This document shows positions 54,701-64,000 of a DNA stretch of 64,000 nt, piece by piece (position 1 is the stretch's first letter; each line of letters starts with the position of its first letter). Source of the stretch: Fulvia fulva (Eukaryota; Ascomycota; Dothideomycetes; Mycosphaerellales; Mycosphaerellaceae); NCBI RefSeq assembly GCF_020509005.1, contig NC_063020.1:3100001-3164000 (forward strand), written 5' to 3'. A program made the position numbers and the translations under genes. Below the pieces are notes generated by a model that did no database searches, was not told the DNA's origin, and saw only the letters and a program-made list of their open reading frames with translations.

Positions 54701-56395
54701 AGTTCAATACCATGGGATAGCGAATTCCTGGAAGAAGTTGAGGAAATGGCCTTTGCAGCAACTGTAGAAGCCATTGCATACAAGCAAGAGGTCCCAATTC
54801 CAAAATCCTACAAGGATGCTGTGAATGACAAGAAATGGGGACATCTTTGGAAGGAAGCAATCCAAAAGGAACTAGATGCTCTACAGAGTAACAACACCTG
54901 GGAAAATTCTGTTCCACCAAAAGGAGCAAATCTGGTTACATCAAGATGGGTCTTTGATATTAAGAGAAGCATTAGTGGAGCTATTGAAAAGTTCAAGGCT
55001 AGACTAGTTGCAAGGGGCTTCTCACAGAAGTTTGGTGTTGACTTTATGGAGACATTTGCACCTACAGTAAGACAGGACACCCTTAGGGTGTTTATGGCTA
55101 TTGTGTGTAAGAAGGATCTTCATCTTCACCAAGTGGATGTGAACAATGCATTCACAGAAAGCACCCTCCATGAAGACATCTTCATGTTACCACCACCAGG
55201 AGTTGAGCTTCCACCAAACATGGTGTTCAAAATCCTCAAAAGCTTGTATGGACTTAAGCAAGCAGCTAGAGATTGGAATCAACTCTGTGTGTCAAAGCTC
55301 AGAGAGATTGGATTCACACAGTCAGAAGTGGATCCATGCCTACTTATCCATAAGAAGAGGGAGATCATAATCCTTATACATGTGGATGACATTCCAATTG
55401 CTGCACCAAAGTTGACAGATGTTCTCTGGTTCAAAAGAGAACTTGGCAAGATCTTCAAGATCAAAGATCTAGGTGAACCTGAAAAGATCCTTGGCATGAG
55501 AGTCACAAGGGACAGGAAGAGAGGAATCCTGAAACTTGACCAAGGACACTTTGTTAGGGACAGCCTAGCCAAGATGGGAATGAACCATGAGAAGGCAGCA
55601 CCTACACACTCACCCATGGACAGCTATGAGGCCCTCAAACCTTCAAGCCACATAGATGAGAGGTGTGACAAGGCAGAGTACCAGAGTATTAATGGTACTT
55701 GGATGTGGCCAGCAACAATCACAAGGCCAGACATTGCTTTTGCCCTAGGAAGGATGAGCTCATTTGTGAGTGACCCATCCACCTACCACATGAAGGCTTT
55801 GAAGAAGATCACTAGGTACCTAAGATCATACCCTGATCTAGGACTTCAGTTCTCAAAGTCTGGAAAAGGACACCTTATTGGATACTGTGATTCTGATTAT
55901 GCAATGGACAAAGCAGACAGAGTCTCAATCCTTGGGTATGTCTTCTTCCTCTGTGGGGCACCAGTTTCTTGGATGAGCAAGAAGCAAAAGTCTGTAGCAA
56001 CATCCACAATGGAGGCTGAATACATGGCCATGAATGCATGTGCGAAGCAGTCCCAATTCCTAGCTTCACTGCTAAGGGAAATGGATTGTCCAGAGTTAGT
56101 GGGAGACTGTTCCCATCAACCAAGAATCACTGGAAACCAGGAGACTGTATCAAATTTGAGACCAGTCCAATTAAGAGGTGACAATCAAGCTGCCCTCACC
56201 CTAGTGAAAGATGCACATGTTCATGACAAGTCGAAGCACATTGACATTGCCTATAACGCTGTTAGGAAACTTTGGTGGAGGAGGCTTATTGCTGTTGAGT
56301 ACACCCCAACCTCTGAGATGGTTGCAGACGGGTTTACAAAACCAAAGACTGGTCCACACTTCCAGAGGTTTGTAAGCCAGCTCAACCTGTCATAA
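51740..56395 (+). CDS. Copia gag-pol polyprotein, intact (1,551 codons)
   Basis: Encodes capsid, protease, integrase, reverse transcriptase and RNase H for a copy-and-paste cycle through RNA. M9 (MDSYQEKTEEKG) is an equally good start. Gag of the UBN2/Retrotran_gag type covers ~20-245. The zinc knuckle CLLCEKDHLIKDC starts at C249. Protease is around D384, but reads LLDSCASSHMTD, with Cys where the D-S/T-G triad has Gly. Integrase has WHRRFAHFG…CRVC (~527-575), then DICGPL, RLDNAKE and NGPVERS, carrying the DDE set. RT spans ~1075-1260 (FKARLVARGFSQKFGVDF, QVDVNNAFTES, KSLYGLKQAARDW) with active site HVDD (D1216, D1217). RNase H spans ~1378-1540 (GYCDSDYAMD, TSTMEAEYMAM, DNQAALTLVKDAHVHDKSKH, GFTKP). 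Copia order (IN before RT) is clear. Single-frame gag-pol expression means protein ratios must be set by processing or splicing. Confidence 0.96.
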   Translation: MFHYIQFIMDSYQEKTEEKGGKIPILGRDNWKRWFNLQRYKMESQSAFFAIDDLMEVSFDNIKGKTLKLQEEATTKEILNTPTWTRHNAVCNFSILSRITEEDEFELEGSCESGRAAEKWVYLWNKYSQVLPTHAHELTKQFVTFEMSEEFTIRSAWTHLVSLGKRIADVDPEGQHYRKADVRMTQLLSSLPPDYHVARDTIMAQPKMDHERTLKILEAQEARLDPSKAEYGMAATWVKPSGLARPLSCLLCEKDHLIKDCPSLPEARKVLRSHSQPPSSQNTTHVKKKRTPPPTSRRTPREKSSMEELKKMVKKLSSDMLSLQKNQAQSYTSKAKKTGKGFSAQESPCSSSPETMSDDDEYDEVAHSTAEVQGKFPSSEWLLDSCASSHMTDQSCLFRSMTPLTRKKWIKVGGGFLLATHIGNAEMSGRAGRKVVLEDVLLVPKLGVNLVSWNQFSKQFGVQPPSFSLVSPSGETVVQTKLLGGVPFIDEISPLLQERAHYSSCAPPMENAFVTAQSETDLKQWELWHRRFAHFGKNLLQNLHKVTDLKEPIPIPKDGFHQCRVCSIAKMKKYKGKVTERRPERLALVSIDICGPLPISRLGFKYWLEIVDNFSRKKWAFPLRKREDAPVALQNWKIKAERKSSAQLKAVRLDNAKELIALVKQWEKDLGIGLEPTEAYNSLQNGPVERSIQTSEDSIRAMLEEAKMPVEFWPEALEAQTYMRNKLPNGPDYDGFKVSPDEAFDGIKPTINHLKVWGCKAVVYMDTRSQPQWARSDKLMNRGKEAVFIGYVENTAKAWLFWEPDMRAVKQHTHADFFEDQPGGDMGLNVPTLNLPSSAPARKPLGRPRKNVSLGQSTHHSGVHQSPPEIDQPIESPKVAQPRKLFVQLPQPPENVGEFQKIDQPIERSSLDPQEIDVTRSQVTVPKSSLGKRKADYDVEGYDMKQKAPRSMVPKPELTTEVGEAMDLSENLAAFHQAFFAAMQSVDSSIPWDSEFLEEVEEMAFAATVEAIAYKQEVPIPKSYKDAVNDKKWGHLWKEAIQKELDALQSNNTWENSVPPKGANLVTSRWVFDIKRSISGAIEKFKARLVARGFSQKFGVDFMETFAPTVRQDTLRVFMAIVCKKDLHLHQVDVNNAFTESTLHEDIFMLPPPGVELPPNMVFKILKSLYGLKQAARDWNQLCVSKLREIGFTQSEVDPCLLIHKKREIIILIHVDDIPIAAPKLTDVLWFKRELGKIFKIKDLGEPEKILGMRVTRDRKRGILKLDQGHFVRDSLAKMGMNHEKAAPTHSPMDSYEALKPSSHIDERCDKAEYQSINGTWMWPATITRPDIAFALGRMSSFVSDPSTYHMKALKKITRYLRSYPDLGLQFSKSGKGHLIGYCDSDYAMDKADRVSILGYVFFLCGAPVSWMSKKQKSVATSTMEAEYMAMNACAKQSQFLASLLREMDCPELVGDCSHQPRITGNQETVSNLRPVQLRGDNQAALTLVKDAHVHDKSKHIDIAYNAVRKLWWRRLIAVEYTPTSEMVADGFTKPKTGPHFQRFVSQLNLS

Positions 56396-56445
56396 AAAGG
56401 TCCAAGTACTATTGACAGGAAGTGAGCAGACTGTAACCTCCTATA

Positions 56446-56460
56446 CGAGATGAGTGGGAG
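56446..56460 (+). promoter_or_regulatory. Polypurine tract of the intact copia
   Basis: GAGATGAGTGGGAG lies immediately before the 3' LTR, at the place and with the composition of a plus-strand primer. It is interrupted by two T residues. Confidence 0.7.
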
Positions 56461-56695
56461 TGTTAAGATGTAGCATCTCAAAGGGAGTCAACAATCAGGA
56501 AGTGATCTGGCAGCCTGAGGCATCCACAATGACTCAGCTTGTAGGGAGATACCTTCTCTCCCCTTTGACTTAGATAGACATCTAACACAATCAACATATT
56601 GGTTCCTGATATATTGCTGCATGCTCGTGCTATTAGTCAGTTAAAGATTGATCTCTTACTCCACTCCGCTGCCATCCACCCGTACCTGTTCAACA
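56461..56695 (+). repeat. 3' LTR of the intact copia
   Basis: 235 bp, TGTTAAGATG…CTGTTCAACA. The difference TTAAAG versus TTGAAG in the 5' LTR is a RIP-type TG-to-TA change, and the others are not. Confidence 0.97.
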
Positions 56696-59600
56696 GATCT
56701 TATAGTTATACTCTTATAGACTCAACTTCTTAGAGTAAAACGCTACCGGGTATAGGACGCCTTCTTCGTTATATTAGGAGAGGACGCCGGTATTAACGAA
56801 ATCCGAGGAGTCCGTCTTAACGACTGTCTATCTCCCCGGTACGTAATATACTAATATACCCGCTTTACTAAATACTACCTTTAATACGTCAAACGCCTTC
56901 TAGTACCCTAGTGTCTAATTAATTCTTCTATTCTTATAGTTACTAGGGCTATCGGACTTAGTCAAGTTGGTTAGCGGCGATACGAGTCGCGAGAACGCTT
57001 CGATAAACCGTCTATAGAAGTTAGCGAAGCCTAGGAACGCTTATATATCCTTTAGGTTAGTTAGAGCCTCCTAGCTTTAGATATATTCTAGCTTATCGGG
57101 GTCCATTTCAATGCCTTCTAGCGTAATCATTAGGCCTAGGTATTTGACTCTCTACTAATAGAATTCGTATTTATTAATATCTACGGTCAACCCGGTATCG
57201 CGTAGTTTTATTAAAACCTTCGTTACGTACTCGATATACTCTTCGAGTATATCGCTAAAAATTAGTATATTATCTAGGTATACCGATACGAAGTCGTTAA
57301 GGTGTTCCTATAATATACTATTAATGTACGACTGAAACGATGCCGGGCCGTTATATAGACTAAACGGTAAGACTAGACATTCGTATACTCTGTACCGCGT
57401 AGCGAACGCTATTAGCTATTTATACCCTTCGGTAATACGAAGCTTATTAAAGGCTACGATGATATCTAGCTTCGTAAAGTACCTCTTACTATACATCCTA
57501 TTAAGGGTTTTCTAGATTAAAGGTATAGGGTACCTATTCTTAATAGTTATTATATTTAGCCCTCGGTAGTTAATATATACTCGGAGTCCTCCTTCTAGCT
57601 TACGTACTACTAGAATAGGAGCTAGGGACTAGCTTATCTTCTAACTAGCCTTACGGACTTTCCCTTTACTCTCCTACTTAGTGACCTATTTCTTAACTGC
57701 TTTATTCTCTTACGGTACAAGCCTATAGGGTTTGCGGTTAGGAGGCTCTTATAGGCCGTCGGGCTTAATATAGATTTTATAGTCAATGCCCGGCCTATAA
57801 GGCGGGAGCCCTTTATAGTCTTTAGCTAAGAACGCGTCCGTAATATAATAGTACTCGGGCGGAAGCTTCTCCTTTAGGTTGTAGTTAAATTACTTGTTTA
57901 GGAACTAATTAAGATCGTTAGCTAACATTACGCTTAGCTTTAACTCGCCGTTACTATCCGTTTTACTAGACTCGTTACTAGTAGGCAGAATATAGAAGTA
58001 CTCGGCCCTAGGCCGGTACGTATACATCTCCTAAGCGTAACGACTAACGCCTTAATAGTCCACTTTCTTATCGTCGTCTATATATAAGGACGAGACGTTC
58101 AACTCCGCCCCTCCTACCGTAAATCCTAGCGACTCCCCGGTAAAGGGCTCTAGTCCGTATTTCGTACGTTACCGGTATTAGTAGTTTAGGGACTAAACTG
58201 TTATCGAAGTCTTCCTACGAAGATAGTGACTAAAGTAGTAGTCTAATCTAAGGGCCACTTCGCCGGTTTCCTAGAAGATATTAGGGTTATACTAGCTTAA
58301 CTAAGGTAGGCCGAGGACGATCTCGTATTCGAGGTCGGTCACGTAGCATATTATTTGCTCGTAATAATAACCGCCGATAATAACGTCGACTAAGGCTACG
58401 TATATAATACGTCTAGTACTCGCCTTCCTATCGCCTAGTATCAAGTTCTTACTCTAAACTAGGGGTATTAGAGGGATGTTATGTTTGCGTATATATTTCT
58501 AATCGAGAAAGAGAGAGGTTGAAGTAGAATCTAGTAGGCCTCGTACCTTTCTATTTTATATTATTATAGGCAGTACTATATAAGGGTATATATCCGGCAA
58601 CTATAGTTCTAATATATAGGCCAATATCTTAAGTTCTCCGCTATAGTCCGTCTCTTACATTCTGTGCCTCTCGATCTTATACTCTTTCTAATTCTTATTC
58701 TAACTACTATCTACTATACTTAGGTAGTGGCCCCGGCATTTCCCTACTCGGTAGCGAGGGCGCTTAAGTTCGGAGTTACGTTACGTAGTCGAGGTAGGCG
58801 GTAGTCGCCGTCGTAGCCGTATATCTCGTACTCGGGGTTACTAGTAATATATAGTCCGGTACGGTAACGGAAGTACTTACCCTACTTCTTTAGATCTTCG
58901 CGACCCTCGCGTTTAAGCGGTAGTAGATTCTAAAGATGTACTAGCAAGTCTTCCTTCTTCTTAATGCCTAAGTACTATAGTAGGCGTTATACGATCGTAC
59001 CGGTCGCGCTAGCTACGGTAGCTATAGTAGTTATTACGTTACTAGTAGGGCCTAGGTTCTAGTTACCTCCTCCGCCGCTACTACGAGGGCGGTTGTTATC
59101 CTACTAAGGGTATAGCTACTCGGTCTCGTAGAAGGTCTCGTCTAACTCGGTATACTCCTTAATAATATCCTATATACTGTTTAGGTAACGGTTAACCTCT
59201 CGGTTGCTAAATGTCTTAACGAAGTACTTACGGTTTAGGCGGTTACGGAAAAGTATTAGCTCGGTATTATCCCCCTAGTCTATCTAGGTACGTAACTTTG
59301 AGTAACGTACGAAGAATGCGACAAAGGATTCCTTCTACTACTACTTATAGGTTATAATATCGACTATAGTCTTTATAGCTTCGTTCCGGGTACCGTACTA
59401 TCGCGTTATCTAGTCTAGTAGCTCCTCGCCGGTACTAAACTCGTTATATAACTAATGTCCTAGGATAGGGATACGTAGCTTAATAGTAGTCTAGACTTTA
59501 CTATTAGTCTATCTATATAGGAAGCGGAGGGCATCCTACTTAGTACGGAAGGTTGCTACTATAAGCTTTAGTAGGATACTCGTATACTAACTATCGAAAG

Positions 59601-61100
59601 ATAGGTCGGCATCGTTCTTAAACTTCTTAGGATCTAGCACTCCCTTACTAATCTCTATACTACGCTCTAAGGTACGGTCGATATTAATAAGGCGCTCGGC
59701 GAGGTCTACTAGCGGTGTCTATATATAATTAGTACGTCCTCCTCTAGTACGTACCGTCTCTTAGCGCTAGTTACGGCGGCGATTGTCGCGGCCTCGATCC
59801 TTGTCCTTATCGCTACGACTTAGGCCGTCATTATTATCGTTATCTCTACTACTACCCCTACCGCCCCCGGTAGCGGCTTTACGATATATACGCTAAAGCT
59901 TCTTAAGGGAGGTCTCTCGCGGGTAAGAGCGCGAGCGTAACGGACTACGGCCTCGACGCCTATTACCGTTAGTAGTATTGTCCTCTATAGCTTAGAGTCG
60001 AGTCTTCAAGTCATTAATCTCCTTCTATAACGCCTAGTTTATACTCTTAGTATCTTATGCCTTCTTCTTCTCCTTTTCGCTAAGATTGTGAAATTGTTTA
60101 TATAGATTATTAGCTTACTTATACTTGTCCTAGACCTCCTTTATCTTAGCTAGGTCTCGTACGTTCTTAAGATCCTATAATATCTTCTATAAGGCGGACT
60201 TCTCGGTTCTAAGCATCTAATAGATACGGTTGTATTCGGCGTAGAGGTTACGGTACTAGTCGTTCTAGAGGGCGTTTATACGCTATAAGACGTCGACTTA
60301 CTCGGTAGCGGTCTACGCGGTATTGAATCCTCGTAGGATAAAGTCGTATAAAGTCTTAGGATAGTCTCGGACCAACTCGGCGAGGTCGTTCGCGTCGACG
60401 TTCTAGAAATCGCTAGCGGCGATATGTTCGGCTTCGTCGAGGGAGTAGTAAATAGGTAGTATATCGTCGCTACCCTTCTCCTAGTACTCCTTTAGCTCGT
60501 AGAGTTCTATAAAGTTAATAGCGCCTCTCTATTCCCTATCGAGTACCTTCTCCTATACTATATCTAACTCCTACTAAAGAGCGACGCCGGTGTTAATCGT
60601 AACACGCCGGTCGTTATCTTAAGTCTAGGGCTATAGAAAAGATAAGAGATCTAGGAAAAGAGATGTACGCTTACCTAAGGGCTTTACCGGTAGTAGTATA
60701 CCGTTCTAGGTCTATAAGTCCTACTGACTCGTTATAGTATAGTTATTAACGCGACCTATCGCTATCGCTAAGATCTTTACGGCGTTAACTTCCCTAGGTA
60801 TCTACGTACTTAGCGCCTTACCGTATTCTACTACCCGCTCGTAGTCGCGTATTCTTTAGTTCTATAAGTCTATTCCTATTATTACGCGTCCCTTACCTAG
60901 ATCCGTAATCTAGGTAGGCTAGTAGAATAAACTATAAGGGCGCGCGTACTATAGGGTCTAGGAGAGATAGTTATTGTTCTACGAAGCTACGAAAGAGGAG
61001 CGCGAGGCGCGGCGAAGTTATAAAGTAAAGCTAAGCCGCGCTAACCCGATACGGAAGGTCCGCGGTTCGGTCGGGCCGACGTAAAGGGCTACCCGTAATA
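56696..61100 (-). mobile_element. Truncated RIP-mutated gypsy element (same family as 34,657-40,614), minus strand
   Basis: Minus-strand RNase H/RT (about 56,700-57,650) includes LNDFVSVYLDN, with the same Asp-to-Asn change seen in copy 1. A protease region (about 57,900-58,650), a zinc-knuckle region (about 58,700-58,900) and gag (about 58,900-60,600) follow, then the 5' LTR at 60,933-61,100. The left end is lost inside RNase H, exactly at the border of the intact copia, so the C-terminal part and the 3' LTR are missing. It lies inside the RIPped copia relic, whose ACTCCCTTRAYAAGG sequence resumes at 61,101. Confidence 0.82.
60933..61100 (-). repeat. 5' LTR of gypsy copy 3
   Basis: Reverse complement of the 184-bp LTR of gypsy copy 1 (TATAAGGGCGCGCG…CTACCCGTAATA), shortened to 168 bp by small deletions. 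Confidence 0.88.
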
Positions 61101-61210
61101 CTCCCTTAATAAGGAAGAAATAGATCAAAGTAGGAGGTAGGTTTTTATTAGCTACTTATATTAGGAATATAGAGATAAGTAGGAGAGCTAGTAGAAAAGT
61201 TGTTTTAGAA

Positions 61211-61625
61211 TATTAGGGCGAGAGCCTAGCCTATAAGATATAAGAGTAAAAGCGAGAATATAGGTACGAAGTATAGATATAAAGGGTATAGTATAATTAC
61301 TATATAAAACGAAAGACGAAGAAAGTAAGAGAGGCCTAGGGAAGGCCGGATACTTATACGCGACCCTCGCGAGTACGTGTCCCCGTATTAATAGGGCTAA
61401 CCCGTACGAAGCCGCGCTTAGTAGCTTTACTCAAACCCTTATTCTAACCTACCCTACGTTCCGAGTCTTCTACGTACTTCTTCTAGGGTCCCGTAGTAAA
61501 TGTTACGGGGTATATAATTCTTAGCGCTTATATACTAAGCTAGACTTTCACTTCTTAACGACTTCTAAGTACTCTAAGGCTCTTCTGTCCCTACCTTCTA
61601 TATACTCTATAGGGAGACTATGACA
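61211..61625 (-). repeat. Solo LTR of the gypsy 2 family
   Basis: 415 bp from TATTAGGGCGAGAGCC to GGGAGACTATGACA, shorter than the 519-bp LTR at 44,015 through an internal deletion (about 100 bp missing after CTTCTTCTAGGGTC). The TSD TAGAA is at 61,206-61,210 and 61,626-61,630. The surrounding copia sequence is continuous once the LTR and one TSD are removed. It arose by LTR-LTR recombination. Confidence 0.92.
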
Positions 61626-62100
61626 TAGAAGATATCCTACTTATACCTAAGCTAGGAGTAAACCTAGTTTTATAGAACTAGTTTAGTAAGTAGTTTAGTG
61701 TTTAACCTCTATCATTTTCTCTTATTTCCCCCTCTAGTAAGACTATTGTCTAGATAAAGCTCCTTAGGGGGGTTCTATTTATTAATAAGATTTCTCCTCT
61801 CCTATAAGAACGGGCACATTACTTATTATATACACTACTAATAGAGAATGTCTTTGTGACTACTTAATTAGAGACCGACCTAAAGTAGTAGGAGCTTTAG
61901 TATAGAAGATTTGTACACTTTAGGAAGAATTTGCTCTAGAATCTTTATAAGATAATAGACTTAAAAGAACCTATTCCTATCCCTAAGGATAGCTTTCACT
62001 AGTATAGAGTATGTTTAATAGCAAATATAAAGAATTATAAAGGCAAAGCTATAGAGAGAAGACCTAAAAGACTTGCCCTTATATCTATTAACGTGCTTTA

Positions 62101-62134
62101 CTACCGAGCGGGCTATACTACCGAGCGGGCCACT
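62101..62134. repeat. Left subterminal repeats, two 17-bp units
   Basis: CTACCGAGCGGGCTATA occurs at 62,101-62,117 and, ending in CCAC, at 62,118-62,134. These are likely transposase-binding iterons. Confidence 0.9.
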
Positions 62135-63183
62135 TTTGCTAAGAACTGTACTACTTCTATAGATACAGCTATATAACTACTATTATAGCGTATATTGTCT
62201 TTAAACGAGGCCAAACTGACCTTAGCTGTCTAGGCCACGAAACGCGACGCGACAATCACGAATCGACTTGCTATAAAGGTAAACGACGCGTCTCGAACTA
62301 TACTAGGGTATCGATTGAATAGACGACGTCCTCGGGGTGACTACGAGCCTAATTCGAAGAAGCTTCTAGAGCTAGAAGAGAGGGTAATACTTGAGTATAT
62401 AGTCGAGCTAGATCTTAGAGGTTTCCCGCTATTAAAGGATAGTATACGAGCAATAGCCAATTTATTACTATAAGAGAAGGGTCTTAAGCCCGCTAGTCTC
62501 AATTAGATAGACAGGTTTATTAGGCGGCATCGTGAGCTAAAGGTTCGTATAACACGTAGATACGATCGTTAGCGAGCCCTAAAAGAAGATCTAGACGTTA
62601 TCGAGAAGTAGTTCTTACTTATACGTAATATAAAGGAGAAGTATAGTATCCTTAACTAGGACACCTATAACTTCGACGAGACAGGGTTTATAATAGGTGT
62701 CATTACGTCTTAGAGCGTCGTTACGGGTTTAGAAAGGCGTAGTAGAAAGAGGAAGGTCGTTTAATAGGGCAATAGAGAGGGAGTAGAGAGATAGCGTATT
62801 AGATAGCTCTTATACGAAGCGAGATTAGTAAGCTACGTAAGTCTAACGAGGCCCTTATATAGCGGAAAGCACGAAAGCGCAAGTACATTCAGTCTAGAGG
62901 GTCTCTAACCTTCGATAAGGCGTCGTAATTAATACCTCTAGAGGATACTAGGAGGTAGGAAGTAAGTAGAGAGTCGCTAGATAGTGTTCGGCTAGTACTA
63001 AGGCTACGACGCTATAAGCGATATAGCGAGTCGGGGCATAACGTACGTACCTATTAAGTAGACTCGCTAGATAGCGACGAATCTGAAGAGGAATTGTCCT
63101 CCTAGTAACGATTCTATAGGATGTCGTCGTGTTAAGATACCGTCGCAATTAAAGTAGAAGTAGTATAGTTCTTAGTAAAAGTA

Positions 63184-63251
63184 GCCCGCTCGGTAGTATA
63201 GCCCGCTCGGTAGTATAGCCCGCTCGGTAGTATAGCCCGCTCGGTAGTAAA
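63184..63251. repeat. Right subterminal repeats, four 17-bp units
   Basis: GCCCGCTCGGTAGTATA starts at 63,184, 63,201, 63,218 and 63,235 (last copy ending AA). It is the inverted counterpart of the left units, four copies against two. Confidence 0.93.
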
Positions 63252-64000
63252 GCACGTTAATATATATAGCCCACTACTAATATTAAGACTAGGATTTAAA
63301 TAATAGCTTAAGATTGCTAATAACTTCTCTAGGAAGAAGTAGACCTTTCCTCTTAGGAAAAGAGAAGATGCTCTAGTTACTCTCTAGAACTAGAAGATTA
63401 AAGTAGAGAGAAAATCATTAGCGTAGCTAAAAGTAGTAAGGCTTAATAATATAAAAGAACTTATTGTATTAGTAAAGTAGTAGGCGAAGGATTTAGGGAT
63501 TAGGCTCGAGCCGACTAAGGTATATAACTCTCTATAGAATAGACTAGTTAAGAGGTCAATATAAACCTTAGAGAACTCTATAAGGGCAATGCTTAAAGAG
63601 GCTAAAATGCCGGTTGAATTTTGGCCTAAAGCACTAGAGGCCTAAACTTATATAAGGAACAAACTACTAAATGGCCTAGATTACGATAGGTTCAAAGTTT
63701 TACTAGATAAGGCTTTTAATAGTATCAAACCGACCATTAACTATTTAAAAGTTTAGGGATGTAAAGCTGTTGTCTATATAGACATAAGATCGTAACCTTA
63801 ATAGGTAAGAAGTGACGAGCTAATAAATAGGGGTAAAGAAGTAGTCTTTATTAGGTATATTAAAAACATAGCTAAAGCCTCGCTCTTTTAGGAACTAGAC
63901 ATAAGAGCTGTTAAACAATATATATATACAGACTTCTTTAAGGACTAGCCTAGAGGTGATATAGGTCTTAATGTTCTAACATTAAATCTACTAAGTAGTA

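Larger units (their letters stand above)
51080..56695 (+). mobile_element. Intact, un-RIPped Ty1/copia LTR retrotransposon
   Basis: 5,616 bp with TG…CA LTRs of 236 and 235 bp, a primer-binding site, a 409-bp leader, one uninterrupted gag-pol frame and a purine-rich tract. CA and TG dinucleotides are abundant, in sharp contrast to the flanking DNA on both sides, so it inserted after the last RIP episode or escaped it. The flanking five bases differ (CTATC left, GATCT right), so no TSD is present. A RIP-mutated relative of the same family lies at 61,101-64,000. No lesion is visible in the main frame. Confidence 0.95.
62091..63257 (+). mobile_element. Pogo/Fot-like (Tc1-mariner superfamily) DNA transposon, RIP-mutated and internally deleted
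   Basis: 1,167 bp with perfect 23-bp terminal inverted repeats (ACGTGCTTTACTACCGAGCG plus GGC) and TA target duplications (62,089-62,090 and 63,258-63,259). Plus-strand remains of a transposase include an N-terminal helix-turn-helix region (about 62,350-62,560) and NFDETGF (about 62,669-62,690), the first-Asp motif of pogo-type DDE domains. The GNREG-like segment near 62,770 is followed too soon by C-terminal-type sequence (LLYEARLVS), so the middle of the catalytic domain is deleted. RIP stops break the frame. Confidence 0.88.
61101..64000 (+). mobile_element. RIP-mutated copy of the intact copia family, split by two insertions, running off the right edge
   Basis: Segments 61,101-61,210, 61,626-62,090 and 63,258-64,000 align base for base with about 52,945-54,250 of the intact copia (end of protease through integrase). 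The differences are almost all CA-to-TA and TG-to-TA: AAATGGATCAAAGTGGGAGG has become AAATAGATCAAAGTAGGAGG. Former Trp and Gln codons are now stops. Its left half is missing, replaced by gypsy copy 3. Confidence 0.93.

Noticed and set aside
63184..63251. CRISPR-like regular repeats
   Set aside because: The 17-bp units are directly adjacent without spacers, in a eukaryotic transposon end.
61101..64000. A second functional copia on the right
   Set aside because: Its frame is destroyed by dozens of RIP stops and split by a solo LTR and a DNA transposon; only part lies in the window.

Overview
The window comes from a filamentous ascomycete (Pezizomycotina). Gene style and families suggest a dothideomycete, perhaps of the Mycosphaerellales, but that placement is inference. 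The evidence is short spliceosomal introns (mostly 48-64 nt) with GTAAGT/GTACGT donors and CTAAC/CTGAC-type branch sites, plus fungal families such as 2EXR proteins, Vps62 and secreted pepsins. A large block has been mutated by repeat-induced point mutation (RIP), which is confined to fungi.

Bases 1 to about 24.6 kb are ordinary gene-dense euchromatin. In order they carry: a pseudouridine-5'-phosphate glycosidase gene running off the left edge (-); OST1/ribophorin I (+); ribosomal protein eL19 with an intron inside its start codon (+); a 2H phosphoesterase (+); a cytochrome b561 protein (+); a 2EXR protein (-); an atypical medium-chain dehydrogenase-like protein (-); a secreted pepsin-like protease (+); a 14-TM-type MFS transporter (-); a decayed NAD(P)-binding epimerase/NmrA-like pseudogene (+); a TFIIIC triple-barrel subunit (-); a Vps62-family membrane protein carrying an inserted CBM18 chitin-binding module (+); and a cytochrome P450 (+). 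They are individually transcribed housekeeping and accessory genes. I see no operon-like unit or obvious biosynthetic cluster.

From about 24.6 kb to the end the DNA is a transposon graveyard. Nearly every CpA/TpG has become TpA, CpG survives, and former reading frames are full of TAG/TAA. The layers can be peeled apart using target-site duplications (TSDs). An old minus-strand copia element (pieces at 25,986-26,315, 31,833-34,656, 40,615-40,766 and about 44,534-44,660) was interrupted by a second copia (26,316-31,832, TSD ATTAC), a chromodomain Ty3/gypsy element (34,657-40,614, TSD CGAAG), an internally deleted second gypsy family (40,767-44,533, TSD AAACA) and a 5'-truncated LINE. A near full-length Tad1/I-like LINE follows (about 46,181-51,079).

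In the middle of this dead DNA lies one un-RIPped copia element (51,080-56,695) with near-identical LTRs, a half-tRNA-type primer site and one intact 1,551-codon gag-pol frame. To its right are a truncated minus-strand gypsy (56,696-61,100) and a RIP-mutated copy of the same copia family (61,101-64,000). That copy is split by a solo LTR (TSD TAGAA) and by a 1,167-bp pogo/Fot-like DNA transposon (TSD TA) with iterated subterminal repeats.

The most informative features are the matched mutated/unmutated copia pair, the intact copia lacking a TSD between two unrelated broken elements, the Vps62-CBM18 architecture, and the exactly dated pseudogene lesions.
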